DNA of 7,126 nt from Bacillota bacterium (GCA_009787685.1 WQSV01000072.1:1-7126); one strand, 5' to 3'; positions 1 to 6,480 are shown, numbered from the stretch's first letter. Program-made: numbers and translations. Notes: a model not told the origin generated them from the sequence alone.

Positions 1-235
1 CCCCATTAATCAGTCTTTCACTCACTGTCACTGGGATTTTGTCAGAGTGGTTCGACAACCTCGGGACTTCAAGGACAAATTCATAGAATCCCTCACCATA
101 TAATTCATGACTATAGACTGGTTCTTGGGAGATCGTTCCAGAAAGGTAGACCTTGTTGCTAAGCGAAAATTCGATGTTTTTCATGTCATCAAACGCGTTT
201 TCTTTGTCAATTATGTTTGTTAGTGTTTCTCTCAT
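1..235 (-). CDS. ssb: Single-stranded DNA-binding protein, N-terminal part (cut by left edge)
   Basis: I read this on the minus strand from the ATG at 235-233; 78 codons are visible before the window ends. The product binds single-stranded DNA through an OB fold and acts in replication, repair or recombination. Seen: after about 20 variable residues comes NKVYLSGTI (27-35), then HELYGEGFYEF (43-53), LEVPRLS (55-61) and IPVTVSERL (67-75). This order of strands is what I know from short SSB-like proteins of Clostridia. The start is supported by AGGAG (246-250), 10 nt before the ATG. It lies 113 nt downstream of the deacetylase-like gene on the same strand, with no clear terminator between, so co-transcription is possible. 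The C-terminal tail is outside the window, so I cannot tell a housekeeping SSB from an accessory one. Confidence 0.8.
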   Translation of the reverse strand, partial: MRETLTNIIDKENAFDDMKNIEFSLSNKVYLSGTISQEPVYSHELYGEGFYEFVLEVPRLSNHSDKIPVTVSERLING

Positions 236-348
236 TATGTTTTTTCTCCTTGAGTTGCGGGGAATGGAAAACAGGGCACAGATGCGAATGAGGTCAATTG
301 ATTTTACTCCCCTGCATTCCCTATTTTTCACACCCCATTCCTTTTATA
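236..348 (-). other. Intergenic leader upstream of ssb with alternative inverted repeats
   Basis: There is no gene here. Read on the minus strand, GGAATGG (335-341) and GGGAATG (315-321) can each pair with the same later segment (260-267, CCATTCCC on the minus strand). The two pairings are 7 bp each and mutually exclusive, and the shared partner ends 9 nt before the ssb ribosome binding site. Loops are long, about 50 to 70 nt, so stability is doubtful. I see no convincing promoter or rho-independent terminator. Confidence 0.25.
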
Positions 349-1218
349 TTATTCTTTAAACTGTCTTCCAGCTCTGTCTAGAGTATAGTTTTCTCTCAAA
401 ACAAGTTCACTGACTTGGACAAATGAAAATCCTTTGTTTTTCAGACCAAGAACAACTAATGGCAACGCATCAAAAACTTGACAACAGTTGCTTATGTCAA
501 TCATGATAATGCTTCCATTTTGAACACTATTCATGACTTTTAATGCGATTTGCTCGCTGTTCATCACTCCGTCATTCGTGATGTGGATATCTCCTTGAAC
601 GCTAACAAGTCCTTCAGTGTTCGCTGCGTTCAAGACTCTGTCGGAATATAGTCCATTTGGAGCGCGAAAAACTTTTGGAGAAACTCCTGTCAAGTTGTTA
701 ATTGTGGTGTTTGCAACTCTTATTTCTTTTTCGAGTTGATGAGCATTGAGACGGTGAAACCTGTCGGGGTGGGTTGAAGAAAGATTTCCGATCTCTGCCC
801 TATTTGACGCCACCACTCTGTTGAGCGTCGGTGCAAATTGTTTTGCCCAAAGACCACTTACAAAGAATGTTGCATTGATATTCTGAGCTTCAAGTTCTCT
901 CAAAATGCTATTAATACCCTCGCAACAAGCACTTTCTTTCGTTTCTGGTTCATCCACTATGTCATTTCCTTCTTCATTGGTGACTACCACTTCATTTGTT
1001 GGAGATATCCTTGCTGAAGCTGTGTTGTGAACATTAAATGTTAGGGCAACGACTTGGTTTGGAGTGTCTACTGAATATATTGCTATTCTCTTTGGACTGT
1101 TTCCGCTCCACACTGTCGCCGCTCCAGTGATTGAAACTCCCGCAATAACAGCGGCGGCAAAAACAATCACAATCGCCATTTTTAAAACACCTTTTTTTCT
1201 CATTGTCACAAATTTCAT
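349..1218 (-). CDS. Membrane-anchored NodB-fold (polysaccharide deacetylase family) protein, probably catalytically dead
   Basis: 289 residues. A hydrophobic segment at about 13-35 is a signal anchor or signal peptide, so the rest faces the cell exterior. The fold is carbohydrate esterase family 4: motif 1 at 57-63, ATFFVSG at 116-122, EIGN at 142-145, FRAPNG at 184-189, and GSIIMID at 235-241 followed by ALPLVVLGLKNKGFSFVQVSEL at 251-272. It resembles PdaB/YlxY-like deacetylases linked to sporulation or peptidoglycan. The usual TFDD is TFNV (N62, V63), the first metal His of H-S-x-x-H is Leu146 (His150 remains), and the motif 5 His is Asp241. About 30 extra acidic residues follow motif 1. 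The only four cysteines form two adjacent pairs, 98-99 and 245-246. The start at 1218 has AAGAGG 10 nt upstream (1229-1234); Met6 is an alternative. It is divergent from asnB. A role as glycan-binding pseudoenzyme is inference. Confidence 0.85.
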   Translation of the reverse strand: MKFVTMRKKGVLKMAIVIVFAAAVIAGVSITGAATVWSGNSPKRIAIYSVDTPNQVVALTFNVHNTASARISPTNEVVVTNEEGNDIVDEPETKESACCEGINSILRELEAQNINATFFVSGLWAKQFAPTLNRVVASNRAEIGNLSSTHPDRFHRLNAHQLEKEIRVANTTINNLTGVSPKVFRAPNGLYSDRVLNAANTEGLVSVQGDIHITNDGVMNSEQIALKVMNSVQNGSIIMIDISNCCQVFDALPLVVLGLKNKGFSFVQVSELVLRENYTLDRAGRQFKE

Positions 1219-1237
1219 AGTTTTTCAACCTCTTGCC

Positions 1238-1266
1238 TTAACAACATCATATTAATATGATATAAT
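1238..1266 (+). promoter_or_regulatory. Sigma-A-type promoter P1 for asnB
   Basis: TTAACA (1238-1243), a 17-bp spacer, and a perfect TATAAT (1261-1266). Transcription would begin near 1273, giving asnB a leader of about 155 nt that includes the hairpin at 1301-1332. The -35 box lies 4 bp from the ribosome binding site of the divergent deacetylase-like gene, so the leader of that gene must overlap P1. Consensus match only; no experimental support. Confidence 0.55.
1246..1261. promoter_or_regulatory. Perfect 16-bp palindrome inside the P1 spacer, candidate operator
   Basis: ATCATATTAATATGAT is its own reverse complement. It fills the spacer between the P1 -35 and -10 boxes and touches the -10. 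It also lies in the 5' leader of the divergent deacetylase-like gene. A dimeric repressor here could control both directions. It is all A/T except one G-C pair per half, so chance is possible in this AT-rich region. Confidence 0.4.
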
Positions 1267-1300
1267 TTAAAGACTATATTTTTTTGATATAATAATAGTT

Positions 1301-1332
1301 ATTGTGTCGAATTTTGTTGGACACAATTTTTT
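1301..1332 (+). terminator. Terminator-like hairpin in the asnB leader, candidate attenuator
   Basis: ATTGTGTC (1301-1308) pairs perfectly with GACACAAT (1320-1327) across an 11-nt loop, and a run of six T ends at 1332. It lies downstream of P1 and upstream of the second -10 box, where it could cut short P1 transcripts. It has a T run only on the plus strand, so it does not look like a terminator of a minus-strand gene. The inverted repeat could instead be a protein-binding site. Confidence 0.45.
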
Positions 1333-1338
1333 GAAACA

Positions 1339-1369
1339 TTCCTTTCTGCAAAATATTTCTCTCTATAAT
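1339..1369 (+). promoter_or_regulatory. Possible second asnB promoter P2 (-10 box only is convincing)
   Basis: A perfect TATAAT lies at 1364-1369, with no good -35 at the right distance (TTCCTT at 1339-1344 with a 19-bp spacer is the nearest). If used, transcription would start near 1376, past the hairpin, with a leader of about 50 nt. Confidence 0.3.
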
Positions 1370-1427
1370 GTATTAAAAAATTACTAATAAAAGAACACAT
1401 TTCAGAATTTTAACATAGAATGAATTT

Positions 1428-3119
1428 ATGTGTAAAATATCTGGAACATTTAATTTAGAAAAAAGATTTGCAACTTTCCTTGAAAGTGACCACCCTCCAA
1501 TGCGCCTTAAACTTGGTGACAAAAAATATATGGCGGTCGCAACGGGAGAGTTGTTTAATGCAAAAGAGATCCGAAGAGAACTGGCCAGTCGCGGTCATGT
1601 TCTTCAAAGCGATTCCTTGGCCGAGATTATTCTCCACCTTTACTCTGAACACAAAGAAAACTTTCTCCACAAGTTGAATGGTGTTTTCAGCGTTGCAATT
1701 TTTGAAGAACATTCAAAACGGCTCTTTTTAGCTAGAGATAGGATTGGTGTCAAGCCATTTTTTTATCACATTAAAAACAATACTATTTCTTTTGCGTCCG
1801 ACCCTCAAACTCTCTTTTTAGACTTTGGAGTCAAGCCTAGTCTAGACGAAAATGCAATAGCAGAAATAATGCTTCTTGGCCCCGGAAAGACCCCGAGACA
1901 TTGTGGTTTCAAAAATGTCAACGAACTCCTAGGCGGTCATTTTGCATATTTTTCTGACGACGGATTCAAAGAAGTAAAATACTGGGATTTAACTCACCGC
2001 GAACACACCGATTCATTTGATGAAACCAGTGAAAAAGTTCGGTTCTTGGTTGAAGATTCAATCAAGAGACAGCTTGGAAACACTCCCACCATTGCAACAT
2101 TTCTCTCTGGTGGACTAGACTCATCTATTATAACAAGTGTCGCAAAACGCGAATTAGGGGCTATTTCAACCTTTAGCGTTGATTATGAAGAGAATGACCT
2201 GCATTTTCAGTCATCAAAATTCACTCCGGAGAGCGACCTTTCTTATATTGAAAAGATGCATTCCTTTCTGGGCGATGGAAGCAAACATCACAGAATTGTT
2301 TTAAAAAATGAAGACCTTGTCTCTGCAATTTATGACGCGGTTGATGCAAGAGGGTTTGCTGGCATGGGGGATATTGACGCTTCTCTTTTGTTGTTTTCAA
2401 AAGAAGCAAGAAAACATGTTGGTTGCGCACTAAGTGGTGAATGTGCTGATGAAATATTTGGAGGATACCCATGGTTTAGAGACGAAAAAATGAGAAACAT
2501 TGACGGATTTCCATGGAACACTTTCAACAGATTTGAATTTTTGCATGATGACTTGAAAGATACTATTGAAAAAGATTATGCAAAAAAACGCTATGATGAA
2601 GCAATTAGCAACGTCCATGTTTTGTTTGGAACTTCTCCACTTGAAAAAAGAATGAAAGAAATGTCAAAATTAAACTTTGACCATTTCATGCAAACGCTTG
2701 TTGTTCGCGGTGAAAGAATGGGTATGTTTGGTGGCATTAATATTCGAACTCCTTTTTGTGATTATCGAATTGCGGAATACCTTTATAATGTGCCGTGGGA
2801 ATTCAAAGACTATTTGGGACGAGAAAAAGGACTTCTTCGCCACGCTATGAAAGACTATTTGCCTCATGATGTTCTTTATCGCAAAAAAAGCCCCTACCCA
2901 AAGACCCACAATCCAAAATACCTTGAATTGGTCAGAAACGAATTAAAAGAAGTTTTGAACGACTCGTCTTCCCCTTTGCTAAAAATCGCAAACAAGAAGG
3001 CACTTGAAAGTTTGCTCACATCAACTTCTCAAACACCATGGTATGGTCAATTGATGACAACCCCTCAAACCATTGCTTATTTTCTTCAAGTGAACTATTG
3101 GCTGAGAAAATATTTTTAA
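1428..3119 (+). CDS. asnB: Asparagine synthetase (AsnO/AsnB type) with a shortened, probably inactive glutaminase domain
   Basis: 563 residues. The family makes asparagine from aspartate and ATP using ammonia released from glutamine. The synthetase half looks intact: PP-loop SGGLDSS at 227-233, LSGECADEIFGGYPWF at 335-350, RTPFCDYRIAEY near 443-454, and RKKSPYPKTHNP at 485-496. These match Bacillus AsnO (about 614 residues, from memory). The class II glutaminase half keeps Cys2, NGVFSVAIF and LFLARDRIGVKP (99-110). About 40-45 residues that normally carry HRGPD and the glutamine-binding Arg (RLSI) are absent between residues 14 and 22. NGE is TGE (39-41), and the glutamine-binding Asp of SDTE aligns with Leu64. 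Ammonia rather than glutamine may be the nitrogen source (inference). The start at 1428 is fixed by the need for Met-Cys, yet there is no Shine-Dalgarno sequence. A strong terminator follows 37 nt after the stop. Confidence 0.93.
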   Translation: MCKISGTFNLEKRFATFLESDHPPMRLKLGDKKYMAVATGELFNAKEIRRELASRGHVLQSDSLAEIILHLYSEHKENFLHKLNGVFSVAIFEEHSKRLFLARDRIGVKPFFYHIKNNTISFASDPQTLFLDFGVKPSLDENAIAEIMLLGPGKTPRHCGFKNVNELLGGHFAYFSDDGFKEVKYWDLTHREHTDSFDETSEKVRFLVEDSIKRQLGNTPTIATFLSGGLDSSIITSVAKRELGAISTFSVDYEENDLHFQSSKFTPESDLSYIEKMHSFLGDGSKHHRIVLKNEDLVSAIYDAVDARGFAGMGDIDASLLLFSKEARKHVGCALSGECADEIFGGYPWFRDEKMRNIDGFPWNTFNRFEFLHDDLKDTIEKDYAKKRYDEAISNVHVLFGTSPLEKRMKEMSKLNFDHFMQTLVVRGERMGMFGGINIRTPFCDYRIAEYLYNVPWEFKDYLGREKGLLRHAMKDYLPHDVLYRKKSPYPKTHNPKYLELVRNELKEVLNDSSSPLLKIANKKALESLLTSTSQTPWYGQLMTTPQTIAYFLQVNYWLRKYF

Positions 3120-3156
3120 GCTTTAATTTTGTTGCTAAATTGAATAAAACAAACAA

Positions 3157-3197
3157 AAAGAAAAACGGTCGACTTTCCTAGTCGACCGTTTTTCTTT
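3157..3197. terminator. Strong bidirectional rho-independent terminator
   Basis: A perfect 18-bp stem (3157-3174 with 3180-3197) closes a 5-nt loop (TTCCT). The core is CGGTCGACT, flanked by A-rich and T-rich arms, so either strand ends in a U-rich tract. It lies 37 nt after the asnB stop and is placed to end asnB. It can also stop read-through from the convergent hydrolase gene. Confidence 0.93.
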
Positions 3198-3381
3198 GTC
3201 CAATCACTGCAAAAAATCAACTTGACATTTGACTCTAATATCGATTATTGATTTTTAAAAAGCACACAATAACGCTTAAATCACTTTAGCGACTTTCTTC
3301 CTTTTTGCTGAATTAAACAAATGAAATGAGCAACAAAAAAGAGCATATTTTTAACAATACACCCTCTTTGATTGCTTTGAT
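3198..3381. other. Rest of the convergent intergenic region, no gene seen
   Basis: No coding sequence is visible. A small hairpin (3273-3276/3288-3291 CGCT with AGCG, plus AAA with TTT) is followed by a pyrimidine-rich stretch on the plus strand. A TTGACA at 3222-3227 has no good -10 at 16-18 bp, so I do not call a promoter. Confidence 0.4.
3335..3369 (-). terminator. Probable terminator of the beta-helix hydrolase gene
   Basis: On the minus strand, 13 nt after the hydrolase stop, AAAGAG (3364-3369) pairs with CTCTTT (3338-3343). An inner AT/GU stem extends it, and a run of six U ends at 3335. The stem is short and A/U-rich, so it is likely weak and backed up by the strong terminator at 3157-3197. 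Confidence 0.4.
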
Positions 3382-5235
3382 TTAGGTTGAACTTAATAAA
3401 TTTCCGTCTAGTGTTATATTTCTGGCTTGTGCATTTTGACGAACGACTAGGTTTTCGCCAATTTCAACACGCTGACCTCTTAAGTAAACGTTTTCGATTT
3501 TGACGTTTTGAACAATGTGATAAGTCAATCCTTGATTTCTAAAATTGTGTCTTGCTCCTTCAAAACGCATTTCGACATAATCTCTAATGCCATCTAGAAC
3601 AAAGACATTTCGAATAACAACTCCATCAACTTGCCCAAGCGGTGTTCCTCCCGCGATGTTCCAAGTTGACCAAGTGGAACTAAAAGCAATTCTAAAACCA
3701 ATCAAATCTCTGTCCCATGCGGCGTCTCCACCTCCCATAGCGGCATTTTCAATGGTTATGTTTTCCCAAAGAATATTGCGAATATAGGCATTATTGCCGT
3801 TGTTGATGCTGATTGGAGGCTTGTGAAACGCATGGAAAACTGTGATATTTCGAAAAGTTATGTTCTCCATTTGTTGTCCGACTGTTTCAAATCCAATTTC
3901 CATTGCTTGAGCAAGGTCACTCCAAAGTTCTGAATTTTCAAACAACAGGTTATAGGTTGAACCCCAATACTCTTCTGGTGAATTTCTTATTATTGGATAG
4001 TTTTTGACAACCAAGGCATCATCCCATGCTCGAACGAACACATTTTTGACGTGGATATTTCTGTTTGATTGCAACGATATTCCATCACCGTTTGTTCTAG
4101 ATGTGAACATTCTAATGCCATCCATAACGCTGTCTTCAACAAAGAATGAGTGGACAACCCATCCTGCTGGATCATGAACTGCGAAGTCTTCCAAGACTAT
4201 GTTTGATGAATGCTGAAACTCAATTGGAATAGTTTGTCGTCCAGAAAGACCGCCCTCTGGAAATCTTCTTGTGAAAGTTGAACCATCGATTATTCCTCGT
4301 CCAGTTATTCGAATGTTTTCAACATATCTTCCAAAGAAACCAGCGCGGACGAATGCGCCCTCTTCAATAATAACGGTTGTGTTCGATTGAAGCGTCACCA
4401 TTCCACGAACGGCATAATCATCTCCGCCCCCTTGAACACTTCTTTGAATTGCTGGGTGATTGGTGTAGTCCCAGAGACCTTTAGTGAAACGAATAACATT
4501 TTCAGTGTCAGGCGCTCTTCTTCTTGAAACAAATTCATCCATGAACAAAAAAACTGCTCTGTGAGGGTTTCCATTTGGCTCAATGATATATGTTCCGTGT
4601 CCGCTTGCGACAAATCTTGCCTTTGTGCCATTAATAATTTCTGGAGTTATTCCACGATGAACAGGGCGAATGATGGTGTTCGAATTTATTTCTTCACCGA
4701 AGTCAACAACGACTTCAACTGATTTTCCGTGAGATTTATAGACATAGCCGACTGCAGCTGGAGTTCTTGTCGGAACTGAAACCCATGTTTGAGTGTTCGT
4801 GACATAGACACTGTGCATTGCGAGATTTTCGCCATTAATTGTCACAGTGATTCCATCAAACACTGGCGCACCATCGGCAACTGAACCAAGTCTTACTCCC
4901 GTTTGATAGACTCTTAGTCGGAGGGTCAATTCCTCATCAACCATCAATTCATCTCCAGAAAAAAGATTTGTTCGAACATCGTTGACATACAGAACTGCTT
5001 CATGTTCATTTGATGTTTCCCACAATACTTTAATGGTTGAGTTTGTTTCAAAATAAGTGTTTTGAGTGTGAGCATCTCCGTTGTGGCGAATGTGAAAATT
5101 AGAAACACCATTTGGGGCAACCTCTAATGAAACAAGGTGCAACGAAAGAGTTTCCTTTTCTCCGTTACACCCAAAGCCTATTGCAGAAAAAATTATTAAA
5201 AAAATGATTGCAAATATTATTTTTAATTTTCTCAT
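3382..5235 (-). CDS. Secreted (probable lipoprotein) beta-helix glycoside hydrolase, GH28/GH49-like
   Basis: 617 residues. Residues 1-22 are a basic start plus hydrophobic stretch ending GFGC, so Cys23 may be lipidated; the lipobox is atypical (Gly at -3). Residues 30-135 look like an Ig-like beta domain. Residues 137-235 resemble the accessory domain found before the helix in bacterial GH28/GH49-type enzymes. Residues 275-610 form a right-handed parallel beta-helix, with repeated N-I-x-(I/V)-x-(D/N) turns. The likely acids are Asp384 (NGDGIS) and Asp405-Asp406 (AWDDALVVK). Their 21-residue spacing equals that of fungal polygalacturonase (180/201/202, from memory). I do not find the GHG histidine of true polygalacturonases, so the substrate (pectin-like, dextran-like or other) is open. 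AAAGGA lies 11 nt before the start. It stands alone, with no transporter or other hydrolase beside it. Confidence 0.82.
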   Translation of the reverse strand: MRKLKIIFAIIFLIIFSAIGFGCNGEKETLSLHLVSLEVAPNGVSNFHIRHNGDAHTQNTYFETNSTIKVLWETSNEHEAVLYVNDVRTNLFSGDELMVDEELTLRLRVYQTGVRLGSVADGAPVFDGITVTINGENLAMHSVYVTNTQTWVSVPTRTPAAVGYVYKSHGKSVEVVVDFGEEINSNTIIRPVHRGITPEIINGTKARFVASGHGTYIIEPNGNPHRAVFLFMDEFVSRRRAPDTENVIRFTKGLWDYTNHPAIQRSVQGGGDDYAVRGMVTLQSNTTVIIEEGAFVRAGFFGRYVENIRITGRGIIDGSTFTRRFPEGGLSGRQTIPIEFQHSSNIVLEDFAVHDPAGWVVHSFFVEDSVMDGIRMFTSRTNGDGISLQSNRNIHVKNVFVRAWDDALVVKNYPIIRNSPEEYWGSTYNLLFENSELWSDLAQAMEIGFETVGQQMENITFRNITVFHAFHKPPISINNGNNAYIRNILWENITIENAAMGGGDAAWDRDLIGFRIAFSSTWSTWNIAGGTPLGQVDGVVIRNVFVLDGIRDYVEMRFEGARHNFRNQGLTYHIVQNVKIENVYLRGQRVEIGENLVVRQNAQARNITLDGNLLSST

Positions 5236-5283
5236 AGTTGATTAGTTCCTTTTTTTGCTAGAATACTACTATCCGCGAAGTCC

Positions 5284-5435
5284 GCAACTTGTCATGAGGA
5301 CGGTGTTGTTATTCAAAAATGCACCAAAATAAAGCTCAAACAGCAATTTTAGCATTTTTAACAACAACACTGTCCTCCAAGCCAGTTTCTTTTGAATGCT
5401 TCATTTGCAAGGATTTTGTTGAACATAATGATTTC
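5284..5435 (-). repeat. Structured intergenic repeat, copy A (long imperfect hairpin downstream of acyltransferase 1)
   Basis: Arms 5296-5322 and 5352-5377 pair over 26 positions with one A-C mismatch, one G-U pair and one bulged base. The loop is 29 nt. The flanks also match copy B: AACTTGT-ATG at the left, and AGTTTCT, GAATG-TT, AAGGA and CATAAT at the right. It lies 66-205 nt after the acyltransferase 1 stop and 49 nt before the hydrolase start. It could be a 3' UTR structure, a processing site or a small RNA. No U run follows, so it is not a standard terminator. Strand is assigned from the neighbouring genes only. Confidence 0.6.
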
Positions 5436-5478
5436 AAAACTTCACTCAATTGTCGCCTTAAAATTTGCGATTTGAACC

Positions 5479-5508
5479 TAATTTAGATTTTTTAAAATTG
5501 CTAAATCA
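5479..5508 (-). other. Weak A/T hairpin over the acyltransferase 1 stop codon
   Basis: On the minus strand TGATTTAG (5501-5508) can pair with CTAAATTA (5479-5486), including one G-U pair. It includes the TAG stop and is followed by no U run. It is probably not a terminator. Confidence 0.2.
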
Positions 5509-6373
5509 ATTCAGGTTGAGTTTCTTTTGCTCCGTTTGTCAAGACATCAAATACTGATTTTTTCTCTGTTGCTTCAATTTGATTTTCTTCTTTAACATAG
5601 TCGAATAGGAATTCATGGGCATTTTCTTTTGTGCAATCTTTGAGATTGTTCATGTAGTTCAAGAAAATGTTCACAATTTCTTCGTCAGTGAAACTTTTCG
5701 AAAGCTCATTATAGTAGAGAGGCTCACCAATGATTAGTTTCTTTGGATTTTTTTCATAGCGACAAGTGTAGATAGGGATATCGACACCATGTTGTTTGTA
5801 GTAAAGTTTTGATGTTGCCAAAAAACCAGCATACAATTCCTTGATAATGTAGTGATAGCCATCTGACGAATTTTCGGGAAAAATGACAACTGGCAAATCG
5901 TTCTCAATGCATTTGACCGACCATTTTAGAGTGTGGCGAATTCTTTGGTCATAATAGACTGGAATGACACCAGCAACGCTATAGAACATGGGGGACAAAA
6001 GTCCAAAGAACCATGACATAAATCTTGCGGAAAATTTACCATATTTTAACTTTTGTCCATAGAAAGTTTCACGAAGGTATTCTCTTCTCGACTTGTAGTT
6101 CTCGGTCATTTTGTGGGCACTCCACATCATGAAATACTCTTTTCTGAAAGTTCTAAAACTGAAAGGTCCGCCTGCACCATTGTGGTTGCAAATCATGACG
6201 CGTTTGTCATCCATCTTTCCGCCTTTCAATTCATTCAAATCAATAGTCACAGGCTTTCTTTTGAAAAACCTTGCAAACCCGAACCAGAATTTGTCTAAAA
6301 GCGTGAATTTGTTTTTCAAGAAAATCGGTTTGACTCCCGAATTTTTTGATTTTTTGTTGTTTGTTTTCTCCAT
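5501..6373 (-). CDS. PlsC/LPLAT-like acyltransferase family protein, copy 1
   Basis: 290 residues. The family moves acyl chains onto lysophospholipids or similar lipids at the inner membrane face. Seen in order: a basic N-terminus, CNHNGAGGP (62-70) as motif 1, a hydrophobic stretch near 120-140, GVIPVYYDQRIR (135-146) as motif 2, VVIFPENSSDG (162-172) as motif 3 (usual FPEG), and VDIPIYTCRY (197-206) as motif 4. The hallmark H-x4-D is H64 followed by Gly at the Asp position, so normal catalysis is in doubt. The tail past 260 is polar. The start at 6373 has no ribosome binding site; the promoter leaves a leader of only a few bases. Met54, with a GGCGG-like sequence before it, is an alternative but would leave motif 1 close to the N-terminus. 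It is about 80% identical to the next gene on the same strand, so this is a tandem duplication. Confidence 0.78.
   Translation of the reverse strand: MEKTNNKKSKNSGVKPIFLKNKFTLLDKFWFGFARFFKRKPVTIDLNELKGGKMDDKRVMICNHNGAGGPFSFRTFRKEYFMMWSAHKMTENYKSRREYLRETFYGQKLKYGKFSARFMSWFFGLLSPMFYSVAGVIPVYYDQRIRHTLKWSVKCIENDLPVVIFPENSSDGYHYIIKELYAGFLATSKLYYKQHGVDIPIYTCRYEKNPKKLIIGEPLYYNELSKSFTDEEIVNIFLNYMNNLKDCTKENAHEFLFDYVKEENQIEATEKKSVFDVLTNGAKETQPELI
5910..5956 (-). repeat. 47-bp exact repeat shared by the two acyltransferase genes (copy in gene 1)
   Basis: This stretch is identical, base for base, to 7080-7126. It encodes the run from YYDQRIRH to the Cys before the variable Ile/Leu (140-155). Flanking sequence differs at many silent sites, so the identity is local. 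Confidence 0.9.
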
Positions 6374-6382
6374 AATAGTTAT

Positions 6383-6411
6383 ATTTTAAAGGGTTTTGCC
6401 TTTTTTGTCAA
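6383..6411 (-). promoter_or_regulatory. Sigma-A-type promoter of acyltransferase 1, giving an almost leaderless transcript
   Basis: On the minus strand: TTGACA (6406-6411), a 17-bp spacer, TAAAAT (6383-6388). This is the best promoter in the window. Transcription should start near 6376, only about 2-4 nt before the ATG at 6373. Confidence 0.75.
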
Positions 6412-6419
6412 GAGATTTT

Positions 6420-6434
6420 GTTTGATATTCAAAC
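6420..6434. promoter_or_regulatory. Palindrome and A-tract just upstream of the acyltransferase 1 promoter
   Basis: GTTTGA-TAT-TCAAAC is an inverted repeat with 6-bp arms, 8 bp upstream of the -35 box. On the minus strand eight A (6435-6442) precede it. It may be an activator or repressor site, or an UP-element-like tract. On the plus strand it resembles a small terminator with a U8 run, but no plus-strand gene ends here. Confidence 0.35.
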
Positions 6435-6480
6435 TTTTTTTTGAACCACCGCACAAACACTCATGGATTTTCATTATTAA

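Noticed and set aside
153..359. 68-codon plus-strand frame at the left edge
   Set aside because: It runs antisense to ssb and its leader, which has a recognisable protein and ribosome binding site on the other strand.
1273..1427. T-box riboswitch before asnB
   Set aside because: The leader is only about 155 nt and I see neither the conserved T-box sequence nor a specifier stem-loop; only one short hairpin is present.
1420..1458. Tiny 12-codon reading frame overlapping the asnB start
   Set aside because: No ribosome binding site, out of frame with asnB, and short enough to be chance.
3222..3370. Possible third degenerate copy of the hairpin element in the asnB-hydrolase gap
   Set aside because: Only short A/T-rich stretches such as GCAT-TTTTTAACAA match, arm spacing differs, and there is no acyltransferase nearby.
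5319..5486. 55-codon plus-strand reading frame starting inside hairpin copy A (MHQ...)
   Set aside because: The homologous frame in copy B stops after 14 codons and no ribosome binding site is at the right distance; the conservation is better explained by the RNA structure.
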